A stretch of 64,000 nucleotides of DNA, from the NCBI GenBank assembly GCA_946699065.1, contig CAMPDV010000877.1:1-64000 (forward strand), in the 5' to 3' direction. A program made the translations under genes and the position numbers. The stretch is from Loxodes magnus. Its lineage: Eukaryota > Ciliophora > Karyorelictea > Loxodida > Loxodidae. This document shows positions 36,729 through 48,939 of the stretch, in pieces (position 1 is the stretch's first letter; every line of letters begins with the position of its first letter). The notes under the pieces were generated by a model. The model was given only the letters and a program-made list of their open reading frames with translations. It was not told where the DNA came from and searched no databases.

Positions 36729-36770
36729 TTTTAATTTAATTTAATTTAATTTAATTTAATTTAATTTAAT
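36729..36770 (+). repeat. (TTTAA)n pentanucleotide microsatellite
   Basis: Eight perfect ttaat/tttaa units in a row. Confidence 0.97.
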
Positions 36771-36989
36771 ATTAAAGATTTTTCTTTCTGTTGAATCTAT
36801 GATCTTTTTTATAAGTCTCATATATAAAATAATTAGAATATTTTTCTTCTAATATAGTTTAAATAGAATAATAAATTTATTTACATTTTATAAATTAGAT
36901 TCAATTATGAGGAGAGTAGAAAATTATTCTAAATCTTAATTATTTATATAGTTAAAATACTTTACTTTGAATAATTAGATTCATTTAGA

Positions 36990-38055
36990 TCCTTTGAAAT
37001 GTTAATCATTAATCATTAAATAAATGTTCATCTTCTGGTTTAATTGAAGTTTTAAATGTATAATATCTCCGTTCCTGAATGCTCGTTCCTTGCATTGCTC
37101 TTTTTCCTTGGCTTCTCTCTTTTGAATAATCTGAGTTGAAATTTTTTTTCCAGATTTTCCCATTTCCCTATGGGAAGAATTCCGTCGCTCGTTACTTTCG
37201 TTGCTATTAGTTAACATTTCTCCAGATATTCATCCTTATGTTTTTCTATTGGGGACATTTCCGCCATAAATATCAAGTGCTGTTGCAAATATAGCATCTT
37301 TTTCTTGCTCTCAGAATGTCTTTTCTAGTTTCTCTATTTCCATTAGAGTTTTTTATGAAGACTTCTACAGGTTTTATTCTATTAATTTGAGTCTTCAATC
37401 TAATCTTACTCAGTTTTTCTCGTTTTGCTTTTGCATTGCTCAAATATCATTCTCTAAACTTGCCATTTGCTCATAAACTCCACTTAAGCTCTTCAGTCTA
37501 CCATATGGACTTCATCATCATCTTCATGATTTATCAAATCCTGACTTAATACAAATATCTCTTCCTTCTGGGAGTTTAATTCCTCTTCTAGTTTTTTTAT
37601 GTTTCTAATAAATTGATGAATCAGCTGCTTCATTTACTAAGAGTCCATTTGCTCTATTTCAGTATTGTCTAAATAAAAGGTATTAGGATCTATATTGAAT
37701 TATCGTATTTTACCTTCTTCTTTTATTTTTTTTGTTATTTTTTTATGTTTCGGTTTAGTAGTCTCTTTTTTCAGTTTCCAATGGAGGTGTTGAGAGCTAT
37801 GTTAACTTTTCTGTTCTGAATTTTTATCTCAGTTCTTACTTGTCTTTTGATGGAAGAGATCCGCTTTTTTTTAATTTGTAGGAGTTAGTATATTTTATAA
37901 GTTCTTCTAATCTATTAGATAGTTCTGGTTATTTTTATTAAGAAAAGTGTTAAATTGAAGAAGACGTGGTGAGAATATGTGCTTCTGGTTTTCTCTCCTG
38001 TTATGAGGAGGTGGTATAAAAACCCTTCTTGAAGCCAGTCATTTTATATTATATA
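36990..38055 (-). mobile_element. half-LINE-like element, inverted copy
   Basis: Same family as 35,405 in opposite orientation. Its 5' hairpin (37,987-38,024: ggtttt...cctcc...ggagag-aaaacc) keeps the loop but changes both sides of the outer stem. Coding frames contain a coiled coil (ADSSIYQKHKK to MASLENDI region) and a zinc knuckle CYICNSTWYLWRKC near 37,280, in which the usual His is Tyr. Interrupted frames. The SINE-like copy B begins 42 bp beyond its 5' end. Confidence 0.65.
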
Positions 38056-38096
38056 TCCTGTGAAATGTAATTATTATTATATATTTATTATTAAAA

Positions 38097-38550
38097 TAGT
38101 TGTTCGAAGGTGAACAACAAGGTCATCTTCATCAGAGGTTGGGGAAGTTAAGTACCCATAATCGACTTTATGTCTTCCTCTGCTTTGGTTTGGCCTCGAG
38201 ACATAAGATTCTTAGACCTTCGGCACCGGCTTATTTTAGATTTAATTCTGGAAATAAAAGGAAATTATTTTTGCGAGCTTCATTAGAGGTGGGGAATTTA
38301 AGTACCCATAATTGACACATCTCGTCTTCTACTTTGGTGATGCAATGAGACACAATCCTGCAATGTCCTTGGACCTCCAACAAGTATTAAAGATTACGAG
38401 TATTCTGAAATTATATCAGTATTGAACAAGGCTTATCAGTATCTAATAATGTTATCAGTAACAAACATTCTTGTCAGTAAATAACATTTATTAAAGAGCT
38501 GCGCACCAATGAGAGTGCTACGCGCTCTATAATCAAATTTATTTATTTAT
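38097..38550 (+). mobile_element. SINE-like retroposon, copy B
   Basis: Plus-strand copy starting tagttgttcgaaggtg and ending tataatcaaatttatttattta. It has only about five of the 19-nt units (others have seven) and lacks the ccgcca 5' nucleotides of copies C and D. Otherwise nearly identical. Confidence 0.8.
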
Positions 38551-41142
38551 AAATTAACAATAAATAAATCACCTAAAATTTAGTTATGATTTAATTTCTT
38601 TAAAACATGCTAGAAATGTAATAAAAGGAAGAAAAATATTTTGATATAAACTATTAAAATTACATTTAGATTTAGAATCTTGTGTGTTCTACTCTTATTT
38701 AAATAAAATTATTTTACTAAAGTGGAAAATAAATAAACCATATATAAGTCATTTTTTTAATTTTTTATATGAAAACTTTTTATTTTATTTATTAAGATTA
38801 TATACTCATAATGTAAAAAGATAAAATAAGCTTCACTATAAATAGTTCGTCATTTTTATGCTAAAAACAGGTAATCAGTCTTTTCTTATTGCTAGATAAA
38901 GCGAAAAGACAATCCTATATTCTACTTTTATCTATTAATAATTTAGAATGCTTAAAATATTAAAAATAATTTAAAGCCAAAATTAAATTTAGTTCATAAT
39001 TAATATAATTGAGAATTTGCAGCTTTAAATTAGAATTAATTTCTAAAAGATAAAATAAGAAACTTAAGAAAAATTAATATACTTAGGATAATTTTATTTG
39101 AAAGAAGATATTCTTAATAAAGGTTTTTTAATTTATAGGATTGAAACAAGTATAAATATAATAGTTTTGTATTAATTAAATAATTTATATTTGAAAATAA
39201 TAAGAAACTTATTAAATATAAATACAAACTATTAATTTAATTTTAAGCTTTTATTTAATTAAACTAATCTAAATTATTATAATTCAAAGCATCATTTACT
39301 AAATGCTTAATAAACTTTTTACAATAAGAGCAACTGAGATTGAAAATAGCTTATCATATAGCTATTCACTTATAATTATATTTAATTTAAAATTTAATTT
39401 AAGGTCTAATATTAGTTAAAATTTAAATTAGTAACTTAAAAATAGATTGAAAGAAGAATTTTTAAGAATAAAAATATTAATTATAATTTTTATTAAATAA
39501 ATAAGCTTTTTTAATAATAATAAAACTAAAATAAAAATGGATTTATACTCTTACCATATAATAACATATAAGGATTCAAAAAGTAATTGACTGGTTTTTA
39601 TATAAACTAGATTAAATAGACATCTTTTATTTCATAAATCTATTAAATTAGTTGCTTAAGATTTACACTAAAGAATAATATCTTTATTTTAATTATTTAT
39701 GAAAGGAAATATTATAAAGCTTATATAATTTTAAGTATAGCTTTTAGATATTAAAATGAGTGTAATATAAAATATTTTAAATGATAGCTTTAATAAGATT
39801 AAGAAATGTAAGAAAATTATTTACTTTTGAAAATGTTCTTTTCGTCCATCTAAATTTAAGATTTTATCTAATAAATCTACTAATTTCATTTTTATAGAAA
39901 TTAAGAAACTACGTATAAAATGTTTCTATATATTTTTCTCTTTGCTACTTAAATTGTCGAAAAGAAAAACATCATACTAGCTTTATTTATAAATAAATTA
40001 AAGTTAGACCTGGCCAAACAAACATAAAATCTTTATTTACAATCAAACTTGAAAATTAACTATGTTGAGATGCTTATTTTATAACATTAGTGTACTGCAA
40101 TTTCAATTTAGCAAAACTATTAATTAAATTTATATTAAACATAATAATTTTCCTAATTAAAGAGATCGAAATAAATATAACCATAATGTAGTTAGATAAA
40201 TTGGAATTGAAATTTAAGGTACTTAAGCTTTAGCTATTTTATTGGATACAAATAATAAGAAATACTTAAAAATTCTATAAAATAGTTAATTTATATTTAA
40301 CTAATATGAAAGTTAGAATATTTTAAAACTTAAGTGAGAAAAATAAGAATATGATTTTTATTTAGGACAATATTAAATAATTTAGTCTAATATTTTAACT
40401 AGGAGCTTTCATAATAGTTTATTAAATAAAGAATATTAATAATTATTACTAAAGTTATTGTTTTATTTATTTTTAATTTAAGAGAAACAAATAAACTTTT
40501 CTCTTTAATACCCCTAAAGTGTTTTAATTAAACTAGATAATTAAAAAATTAAAAGGTAAATGAACAGGTATTAAATTATTTTAAGCAGAAGCCTAATTTA
40601 TTTAATTTATAATAAAATGTAAATGAAATAATCTTTTTATTTATAATATGCTATAATGATAAGTTTTATTTGCTTACTTATCTAGATAAATTTGAAATAG
40701 CAGCTTGATATTTTACTAAACATTTATATAAATAGATGGATAAAATTAAAATCAGATTGTTTAAGAATAATTATTGTTAGAATATTTCGATTAGATTATG
40801 CATGTTTCTCTGTTAAGATGAAATTCTAAAATGGTACTTAATTTATTGCATAAGCAAAAGAGATTATTTTTATGATTTAATTGTTTATAGAAATTAAATT
40901 ATAAATATTAATTAATTTCACTATATTAATATAAAATACTTGAGTCATTCACAACGATTAAGAATGATGATTATTTTTTAAGCTTTTGAATTTAATAAGA
41001 GATCATTTTTAAATAGCTTTTCTAAATGATTTGTTTAGAGTTATAATGATCAAAATATTAAAAAAAATAAGTTATTTTCTAAATGGTTTGTTATTTTTAG
41101 ATTCTTAAATTCTTATTTTGATATATGCAAAGCTATAATAAA
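38551..41142. other. gene-less AT-rich stretch
   Basis: About 2.6 kb with nothing recognisable. Confidence 0.45.
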
Positions 41143-41695
41143 ATGGAAATTGTTTCAAATCAATCTCGTGCTATTTCTAAATTCAGGGAATTAATTGAAT
41201 CAATTCTCTTTGTTCTGCTAGTGACTGTTGTGGAGCTTATACTCTACCAATAAACTAATTAGTATAAACCTTGCTCTCTTATCGAGTTCAGCTTTTATAC
41301 TAATTTCTCCTGGTTACTCACATCCTTGCTAGTTCTTATTAAATACTTTTTTTTCCTTTTCCTTCAGTTTAACTAAAATTAGCTTAAAAGAGGATTTAAA
41401 GAAATTGCTAAGTTCATATTGAATACTTTGGGAGTGATAATTTCTGCTGGATCTTGTGTAATCTTAATCGGTTCTGAGTTAGATTAGAAATAAGAAGAGA
41501 AATGCAAATAATGATATAGATAAACCTGGCTAATATCTAATGAAGTAATAAGTAATTTAAGATTAAATATAAGCTTTATAATAATTCTTATAATTACATT
41601 GGATTTAATTCTATTTTATAAGATGAGAAGAATAGATGGAAGCATAAAGAAACAAAGAAGCAATGGAGAAAACTTAATAGTAATTTAAACATTTC
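41143..41695 (+). CDS. divergent four-transmembrane family member
   Basis: The frame from MEIVSNQSRAISKFRELIES stays open and shows the family plan: TM1 ILFVLLVTVVELILY, the loop QYKPC, TM2 WLLTSLLVLIKYFFFLFL, TM3 LNTLGVIISAGSCVILIG, the loop EEKCKQWYR (Trp encoded by TGA) and TM4 FIIILIITLDLILFY. Both loop cysteines are kept. No TGA is found near the expected end, where paralogs stop; the frame runs on through AT-rich sequence, so the 3' boundary is uncertain. It lies 720 bp from and convergent with the member at 42,416. Confidence 0.65.
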
Positions 41696-42415
41696 TAACT
41701 ATTTTCTTAATATAAGGCAATAAATTAATAGGTTTATATTTATAGCTTCTATATTAAATAATGATTATGCTAATATAGACTAAGCATAGACTTTTACTAT
41801 ATAGATTATAATTATATATATTTGAAGTAATTAATATTTAAAGGGAAAACTTTAAAAATTGCATAATAATACTCTTCTAAATTGCTAAGTATTTATTGTG
41901 GTATAGTTCCTTTATTATAAGTTAAACAAATTAAAAGCTTTATTTAAAAATAATAAACTTTATTTAGAACTATAAAACTAAAAAATAAATGGAGACTAAC
42001 TTACTATTAAAAGTATTTAAGTTATTAAACAGATTTATTTTTACCTAAGTATTTTACTTTTATAACCATAAAGGTAATCTAGAATTTCTTAAGTTATTAT
42101 AATCCTTAGATTTATATTCTATTTAGAACTTAAATTTATTTTATTGTAATTAAATTTAAAATAATAAGTAAATATTCTAGTAGTTTTCAACTAATATTTC
42201 ACACCATTAGCTTATTAGTGTAATTTTATCTAAGTTTGTTTATTTTCTAAATTTATGAAACTAGAAATTAGAGCAATATACTAAGCAAACATGTATTTAA
42301 TCTTAAACAAATAAAATAATTTATGCAATTCTCCTACTATATATTCATGAAAATGTTTATAAGAGGATCTAGTATCATTTTTATAATTATCTATAATAAA
42401 ATTAAAGTTTTTGAA
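41696..42415. other. intergenic stretch between convergent paralogs
   Basis: AT-rich. Nothing recognised. Confidence 0.45.
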
Positions 42416-42952
42416 TCAGACCATCTCAGCTTTATTAATCTCTTCTCTATTCTATTCTGTCTCATTCACCTTTAAATATATGAAAATGTTGTAGACTATT
42501 AATAAAATTCCTATAACAAGCACATTAGTCATGAAGTTTCTTTTTGCTTAATCCGGGTTCATTTTTATTTCTCTAATTAAATCATCGCAGCTATCCTCTT
42601 ATTCCTATAGAAAATTAGTTCATAATATGAATGAAATGCCTCCTATAAAGTTTACCACACTAGTTAGGTATAAAATTATGCTGAACTTCTCTTTGCTTTT
42701 GTCTTATAGTTTTTATTTATCATTGAACTCAAAAATGAGGAAAATAAAATACTAAAGCAAGATTTGCAGTTATAGAATACTGTTAATGAGTTAGAAACGA
42801 TTACCATACTTAGAATCTTAGCAAGATTTATAATACTAACCTTGAAAGTAAATAATTAATTCTATTAGTGTCACTAAGAATATGATAAAGGCAGATTCCA
42901 ATATTATTTTTAAGTTATGCTTTGGCTGTAATGACAGTTGGGAATTTTTCAT
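42416..42952 (-). CDS. small four-transmembrane protein, family member
   Basis: Intact 178-codon frame ending in TGA. TM1 LESAFIIFLVTLIELIIYF, loop YYKSC, TM2 LLQYFIFLIFEF, TM3 FSIILYLTSVVNFIGGISFI, loop DSCDDLIREIKMNPDQ, TM4 NVLVIGILLIVYNIFIYL. Lengths and loop cysteines match 31,445. The N-terminal 18 residues differ most. Expression and location are unknown; a membrane protein with two same-side Cys loops is inferred from topology. Confidence 0.82.
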
Positions 42953-45809
42953 TAATAATTATAAAAATTGATCCAAGTTAGATTTGGTTTTAAACAGAAA
43001 TGAATTTAAAAGTAAGTTGAAAGTTAATTATTAAAATAAATAAGCATATTATTACAGTTATAATGGATATAGATTTAATTAAAATAAACTAAGCACTACA
43101 TTTCATTGAACTTAAGATTAAGTTTTTCAATAATTGATTTTTAGTTATGACTTATCATTTATGATAAATAAGTTAAATATAAAAAGCTAATAAAAATAGA
43201 ATTAAAAAAGTAAAATTTTTACATTTTATTGCTAGATTTATCTTTTCCTTTTCTTAGTGTTTTAATTATGTTTCTGAAATAAAGCTAAACTTGATTTATA
43301 TAGCATATTTTATGATACTTTTAAATAAGTTTTTTAAGCAATTTTTATTTAATTTTACTAGTATGCAAGGACCTTAAGGATATATCATTGCTTTGAAAAT
43401 TAAATGAGTTTAATAGATAATTTAGAATAATAAGAGCTAATTGAAATAAATGCTAGGATAAATATGAAATCAAAAATCACCAAGTTTGGTTACATTATGC
43501 TTAAGTTCTAAAATTAGAATGAATTAAAAAATTTATAATCTTTAATTTAAAATAAAAAATCAAACATAATCTAAGAAAATAATAATTTAACTCTATAAAA
43601 ATTCTTAATATTTTCTATTATTATAGAGTATAAAAACTAGAATCTACTTGTGCTAATGTAAAATATAAGAATGTGTTTATTTTAGAAATGTATTGAGTAA
43701 TAAACTTTATGAATAGAGCCTTTTATATACATTTTATAATAATTTTAGTTTATTATTTAAAATAGTAAGATGCTTTTATACATGTAAATGGTTTTACTAT
43801 TTTATCTGAAATATATTCCAGAATAGAGTTAAACTTAATGTAATAAAAGCTATTTAATAAATTAATAATTATCCTTTCCTTAATATTTCTTAGAATTTTA
43901 TTATAAACAGAGTAAATTTAAACTTAGGCTAGTTTTTATAAATATTAAAGCAAATGTTTAAGCTTCTTAATATTTAGGCAAGGTAAAAAGATATAATAAT
44001 CTTAATTATTTATAAATTATATTATATGTCAATAAGATATAATTAATAAGGAAATGCTTTACAAAACTTACTTAGTTTTTTAACTGCAGTCAATAGAAGT
44101 GAAGAAATATAAATTCTGAATTTAGCAATCAAATAATAATTTATTAATTAATATCTTAATTTAAGAATTACTCTAAAGCATTATTCTTACCTACACCAAC
44201 TCCGATATCTCATTTCTAATTATTATTAAAGTATATTCATTTTAGAAATACCATCAAATATAAATTATTACTTCTTTAAACTCTAAACTAATTTATAAAA
44301 CCTAATTTTATTTGAATGCTTTAAGCTTTTATTTCTTACTAAATTTTTACAGATACTTTAACAAATTTTAGTATTTATCTAAGTTTTTAATTTTGAAAGA
44401 ATAAATTTGATATTTTGTGGATTTATTTAATTTTGATTTTATCTTTTTAATTTTATCAAATACTAATTGTAAGTTTTACTTTTCAGTCATAAGCTTTTGA
44501 TATTAAAAAATGACTTATACTCTTAGTTTAATTTTATAAATTGTTATAATTAAATGTTGTGGAGCATTATGCAATTAAATCTCTTTCTTATATTTCTCTC
44601 ACTCAGTTTATCTATTAATTTACAATTCTATTTAGGAATTTTATATTTTATGCCTTATTCTATCTAAATCTTTTATTTTAATAATTTATTTGAAGATACT
44701 TTAAATTTAAGCGTTGAATAACAATTTTATGAAGAAAAAGGGGACAATAATTAAGTTTTAAGTTATAAATATTTAGATTATTTTAAGTTTAAAATTGATA
44801 ATTTAATAAAAATATTCTAAATTAAATACATTAGATCTTTAGTCTTTTAAATCTAAGTAGATTCATTAATATATTTAATAATTAAGAAAGTCTGGAAAGC
44901 CAACAAAAAGGAAAATAATATAGTATCTAAGAAAATCTACCAATACACTTAAATATAATTCTAAAATTATAAAAAATAAGTTAAAAATAAAAAGGATCAG
45001 ATAATTAAGATTTAGTAATACATCAAATTTTAATATTAGAATTGAGAATAAATAATTATCTCAAATAAATCCAAGCCATATACTGAATAATAATAGTTCA
45101 TATTATTTAAAAAAAATCTAAAAATAGAAGGGGAAAGAATTTCGAAGGGCTATATTAAAAACTTTGATCAAATTTCTAAATATATTTACCTAGATTAATA
45201 ATAATTAAGATAAATTTATACCTAAATCATGAAAATTTAATAAAATTTTGAGATAAATAGAAGCTACATTTTTAAAAATTGATTTCTAAACTTAAATATA
45301 TTTTCTAAAGACTTAAAAAAGCTAATAACAGCAAAATTAGCAAATATTAAAAATAAAACAAAACAATAATTTTTATAAATAAGAAGAAAACTTAAATCTA
45401 CAATTTTATTATTAAATGATTACAAATACAACTTTATTATCAACTTCTTCATTAAATAAATTTATTTAATACTAATATATTAAAATAAAATAGTTTTTAG
45501 CTTTTGCTTTTTCATACTTATTGCTTATTAATAAACTTACTAGAGAAATTCTTTTTATTTTACTTTTTTAAATATTAAATCAATTTATTTAAAATAAAGT
45601 ATTTTATACAGCCAAAGTATTTAGAATTATATTTCACTATATGATTGAAGTTTAAGACTTAGGTTAATAATTTTAAATTTATTTTTATTATTTCTTCTTT
45701 ATTTTTAGTTTAAGTTTCTAAATCATATATAAACCATCCATTATATAAAAATCCATTCTAACGGAATTAAAATATAAGATGCAAATAAGTAATTTCTTAA
45801 AGTTTAGAA
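42953..45809. other. gene-less AT-rich stretch
   Basis: Nearly 2.9 kb without recognisable gene or element. Confidence 0.45.
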
Positions 45810-46510
45810 TATGAATAACTATATGATATATGACTATTATGATAGATAATAATCTTTATAGATATAAAAGTATATTTAAAATATTAAATATTAAGATATT
45901 TTAATATATCTCATTTTTTATTTAGGTAAAAAAGCTACTTTAAGTCTTAATAAATGCTAATAACTAAGAATAAATAGTAATTTTAGATAAGAGTAGAAAT
46001 AAGTAATTAATAAGAATCTATGAATTAAAGCTTACTCTTTATTGTTATTTTATTAATTATTTTAAGCATTAAAATAATTAAGAATAATAATATTTTAAAT
46101 AGATTGAAATTGTTAAAACATTTCAAAAGAAAGACTAAGAATTTGTTGATATTTATTTAAAAGAGTATTAATTAAAATTGTATTAAAAATATAAAAATAT
46201 CTAATAAGTAGTTTAAAAATATTGTAAAATAAATAAACTATTATATTAGTATTCTATTTCTTTAATATCTATTTAAGTTATGTCTTTTTCTAAATATAAT
46301 AGAATATTAGTTTATTTATTAAATAATTTCTAATTTGTATATAATATTTTTATTATATTTTCTTAATTAAAATTCTATTAATTAAATATTTAATAATATA
46401 TCTTATTTATTATTAAATAAAAAGCCTCCACGCGGGCTCGAACCACGGACCTTTCGCTTACTAAGCGAATGGTCTGCCAACTGAGCCATAGAGGCTGTTA
46501 ATTTATAGAT
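45810..46510. repeat. segmental duplication, copy 2 (left part)
   Basis: Diverged collinear copy of 1,550-2,258, including a tRNA-Thr copy. It is interrupted by SINE-like copy C and resumes at 47,037-47,113. Confidence 0.75.
46424..46495 (-). tRNA. tRNA-Thr (AGT) variant, possibly inactive
   Basis: Identical to the 2,181 gene except for one base: sense GCAGAGCA reads GCAGACCA. This breaks one of the four D-stem pairs (GCTC with GACC). The anticodon AGT, acceptor, B box and T-run terminator are intact. It may be a pseudogene or a weakened gene. Confidence 0.8.
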
Positions 46511-47036
46511 AAATATAAATAAATAAATAAATTTGATTATAGAGCGCGTAGCACTCTCGTTGGTGCGCAGCTCTTTAAAAAAAATATTTCATACTGACAA
46601 GAATGTTTGTTACTGATAAAATTATCAGATACTGGTAGACCTTGTTCAATACTAATATAATTATTCAGTACTGATAAAAATGTTCAATACTGATATAATT
46701 TTAGAATACTCGTAATCTTATCTACTTGTTGGAGGTCCAAGGACATGGCAGGATTGTGTCTCATTGCATCACCAAAGCAGAGGACGACATGTGTCAATTA
46801 TGGGTACTTAAATTCCCCACCTCTGATGAAGTTCGCAATATTATTTCTTTTTCGTTCCAGAATTAAAAATAAACGAAGCCAAGCCAGTGTCGAAGGTCTA
46901 AGAATCTTATGTCTCGAGGTCAAACCAAAGCAGAGGAAGACATAAAGTCGATTATGGGTACTTAACTTCCCCAACCTCTGATGAAGATGACCTTGTTGTT
47001 CACCTTCGAACAACTATGGCGGTTTTAAAAAATAAT
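46511..47036 (-). mobile_element. SINE-like retroposon, copy C, with target duplication
   Basis: Flanked by the 6-bp direct repeat atagat (46,505-46,510 and 47,037-47,042). The paralogous site at about 2,260 reads ttaatttatatataataaat with no insertion. The minus-strand element starts attattttttaaaaccgcca, has the two ~77-bp direct repeats (46,755-46,831 and 46,909-46,986), seven ~19-nt units and the terminal hairpin. It ends in (TTTA)n at 46,511-46,532. Confidence 0.88.
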
Positions 47037-47440
47037 ATAGATAATAAATATAATTTATACTAAAATGAAGATATAATAAGCCTAGGTTTATTTTTATCTT
47101 ATCAACTTATAAGCCTAGTTACTTTATTTAATTATAAAGCATTTTCTTCAAATGCTAAATAAATATTAATTTAATCTATTTATCTATATTTTGTTAGACC
47201 TCCAGCTCATTAAAGCTATATAATTAGAATCTATAAATATAAGTATATAAGGAAAATGCTTAATAAATCATATAAGGAATTATTTAAAATACCTACATTT
47301 ATTAAGATTCTTAGATTAAAATTAAATCTAATAGTAAGCTTTTGTAGTAAAAGCAAACTATTTATGATAACATGTACAACAGAAGTATTAGGTAAGGGTA
47401 GAATGGTTCATTTATAAATTATAATTAAACTTTCCTTAAT
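47037..47440. repeat. mosaic of two duplicated segments
   Basis: 47,037-47,113 continues the tRNA-Thr flank (as at 2,258-2,335). From 47,114 it switches to a near-identical copy of 11,918-12,242. The junction is at ...cttataag/cctagttac. Confidence 0.8.
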
Positions 47441-47467
47441 TTAATATTTAAAAAATAGCTTAAAATA

Positions 47468-48245
47468 AATATTTGCATATGGGTTTTCAACCAGGTATCA
47501 GCGGACAACATTTTTTCGTGGTTGTATTCCACGACCTTTTTTATAAGTGGATGGTTACCACAAAGGAATCTCTTAGTTTCTTATTAGTAATTTTTATTTA
47601 TAAACTCCGAATTCAATAATTCAAAGTTTATTTAGGTTTCTTCAGGTTCTTTGCTCTTCATTGTGCTTGAGTAGCCTTTATTCTTTGCAACGTCTTAGTA
47701 GGTGATATTTAGATTGACAGAACAACAATTTTTATATTACTTCTTAACTTTATTTTTTGGATAAATCTTTCTTTCTAACATCTAAATTCTTTTGCTTAGG
47801 TTTGAATCAATTTGTTCTTTACTTTATTTTTCTAAATGCTGTTGTTAATTTAGATCTTCTTCTATAATCATTCTTTGTGATTATTTGAAGTTGGATTAAG
47901 ACATTTCGTAAAGTTAATTTTCTGTTACTAAACTGTTTTTTATCAGTTAACTTTTAAGAATTAGCAATTCGTTATTTTAATCTTCTAAGCAGTTCATTAA
48001 ATTCCGGATTTTTTCTCCTTGATTAAAGAAAATTTTTTCTTATTTTGCATCTTATGCTTTCATTTGTTCAATTTTTAATTTTAGAGTATTCTATTATTTT
48101 GAATTCAAAGATTAACTTATTCATTAAGACCGACCATTACTTTTCCCTCTGAAAATGAGCTAGACTCTCGATTCTGTCTTTGTTTTTTTAGTTCCTCAGT
48201 AGTCGCTTGGTTTCTTGCTTTTCTTTTTAATTATTTTCTAAACTG
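47468..48245 (-). mobile_element. half-LINE-like ORF1 element (ESSS-KVMVG family)
   Basis: Paralog of the ORF at 53,050. Shared blocks in order: SSSFSEGKVMVG, GEKIRNLMNCLEDQNNELLI, a knuckle ending FCQSKYHLLRRC, then RTWRNLNKLWI and YKQKL, WQPSTYKKGRG. Where the 53-kb copy has TGG in RTWR, this copy has TGA. No start codon is visible and the frame is interrupted more than once. The 3' end (ggttgaaaaccc region, 47,474-47,500) matches the hairpin ends of the other copies. Confidence 0.7.
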
Positions 48246-48386
48246 TATAAATTTTAGAGTATTATAGAGAATTTTAATTAGCTCTCAAATAGTTAAATTA
48301 TACATTTAAACTAAAAGCTACTTACACTATTTAATTAAATTGCTTTAAACTTTAAATAGAACTATGATAAATTTATTCATATTAAA

Positions 48387-48939
48387 ATGCTCTCTATTGC
48401 TAATAGAGTAAGTCCAGGAGTAAAGGCTTTAGTGGAATCAGCTTTCATTATATTGCTAGTCACAACAATAGAAATATTCTTATAGATTCAAGGGTAATAT
48501 TATAAAGCTTGCTATGCTTCTCAGGATAATTATTACTTAAGTCTTTAATAGAGTCCTCTAGTTTTAAGTTTTCCTGCTGTACTTTACTTTCCTCTTTTTC
48601 GAGTTCAAAAAGAAACACGAGTAGCAAGAAGGAAACTAAGAGAAGATTTGTATAATTTTACAAATATCAAGTATAGTAAGCTTTATAGGAGGCATAATAA
48701 TCATAATTTGATAAGATTTTACTTAGGAGTAAGACGAAAAATGTGGAGAATATATCGAGGATATAAAGACAAACCCAGATTAAGTATTAAGAAATTTCAA
48801 GATTAAAGCATTTATTTTAGTATTTTTAGTACTTACTTGCATCAGTTGTATGTATCTAAGAATTAATAAGACAGAAGAGAATAATGCTAAGGACAGTAAA
48901 GTTGAGATAAATAATGAGATAAGTAATTAGATAATCTGA
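48387..48939 (+). pseudogene. four-TM family member with one frame change
   Basis: Starts MLSIANRVSPGVKALVESAF with TM1 IILLVTTIEIFL and loop YYKAC. After a one-base frame change near 48,545 it continues FLLYFTFLFFEF (TM2), SSIVSFIGGIIIII (TM3), the loop EKCGEYIEDIKTNPDQ and TM4 AFILVFLVLTCISCMYL, ending at TGA. Length (553 nt) is one base off a multiple of three. Sequencing error and a genuine mutation cannot be told apart here. It neighbours the half-LINE ORF at 47.5-48.2 kb. Confidence 0.7.

Noticed and set aside
33491-38550. A 5-kb DNA transposon with ~0.5 kb inverted termini (and the same for 46.5-50.9 kb); long inverted repeats with 19-nt units also recall Tetrahymena Tlr elements, which are Polinton kin
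   Set aside because: The copy at 46.5 kb stands alone in an otherwise empty paralogous site with its own 6-bp target duplication. Interiors of the two pairs are unrelated, no transposase, integrase or capsid gene is visible between them, and the copies end in a variable (TTTA)n tail.
33768-47013. Standard-code ORFs inside the ~0.5 kb repeats (KLSTHNRLYVFLCFG type)
   Set aside because: They are an accident of repeat conservation: no shared frame across all copies, and the sequence is better explained by direct repeats and hairpins.
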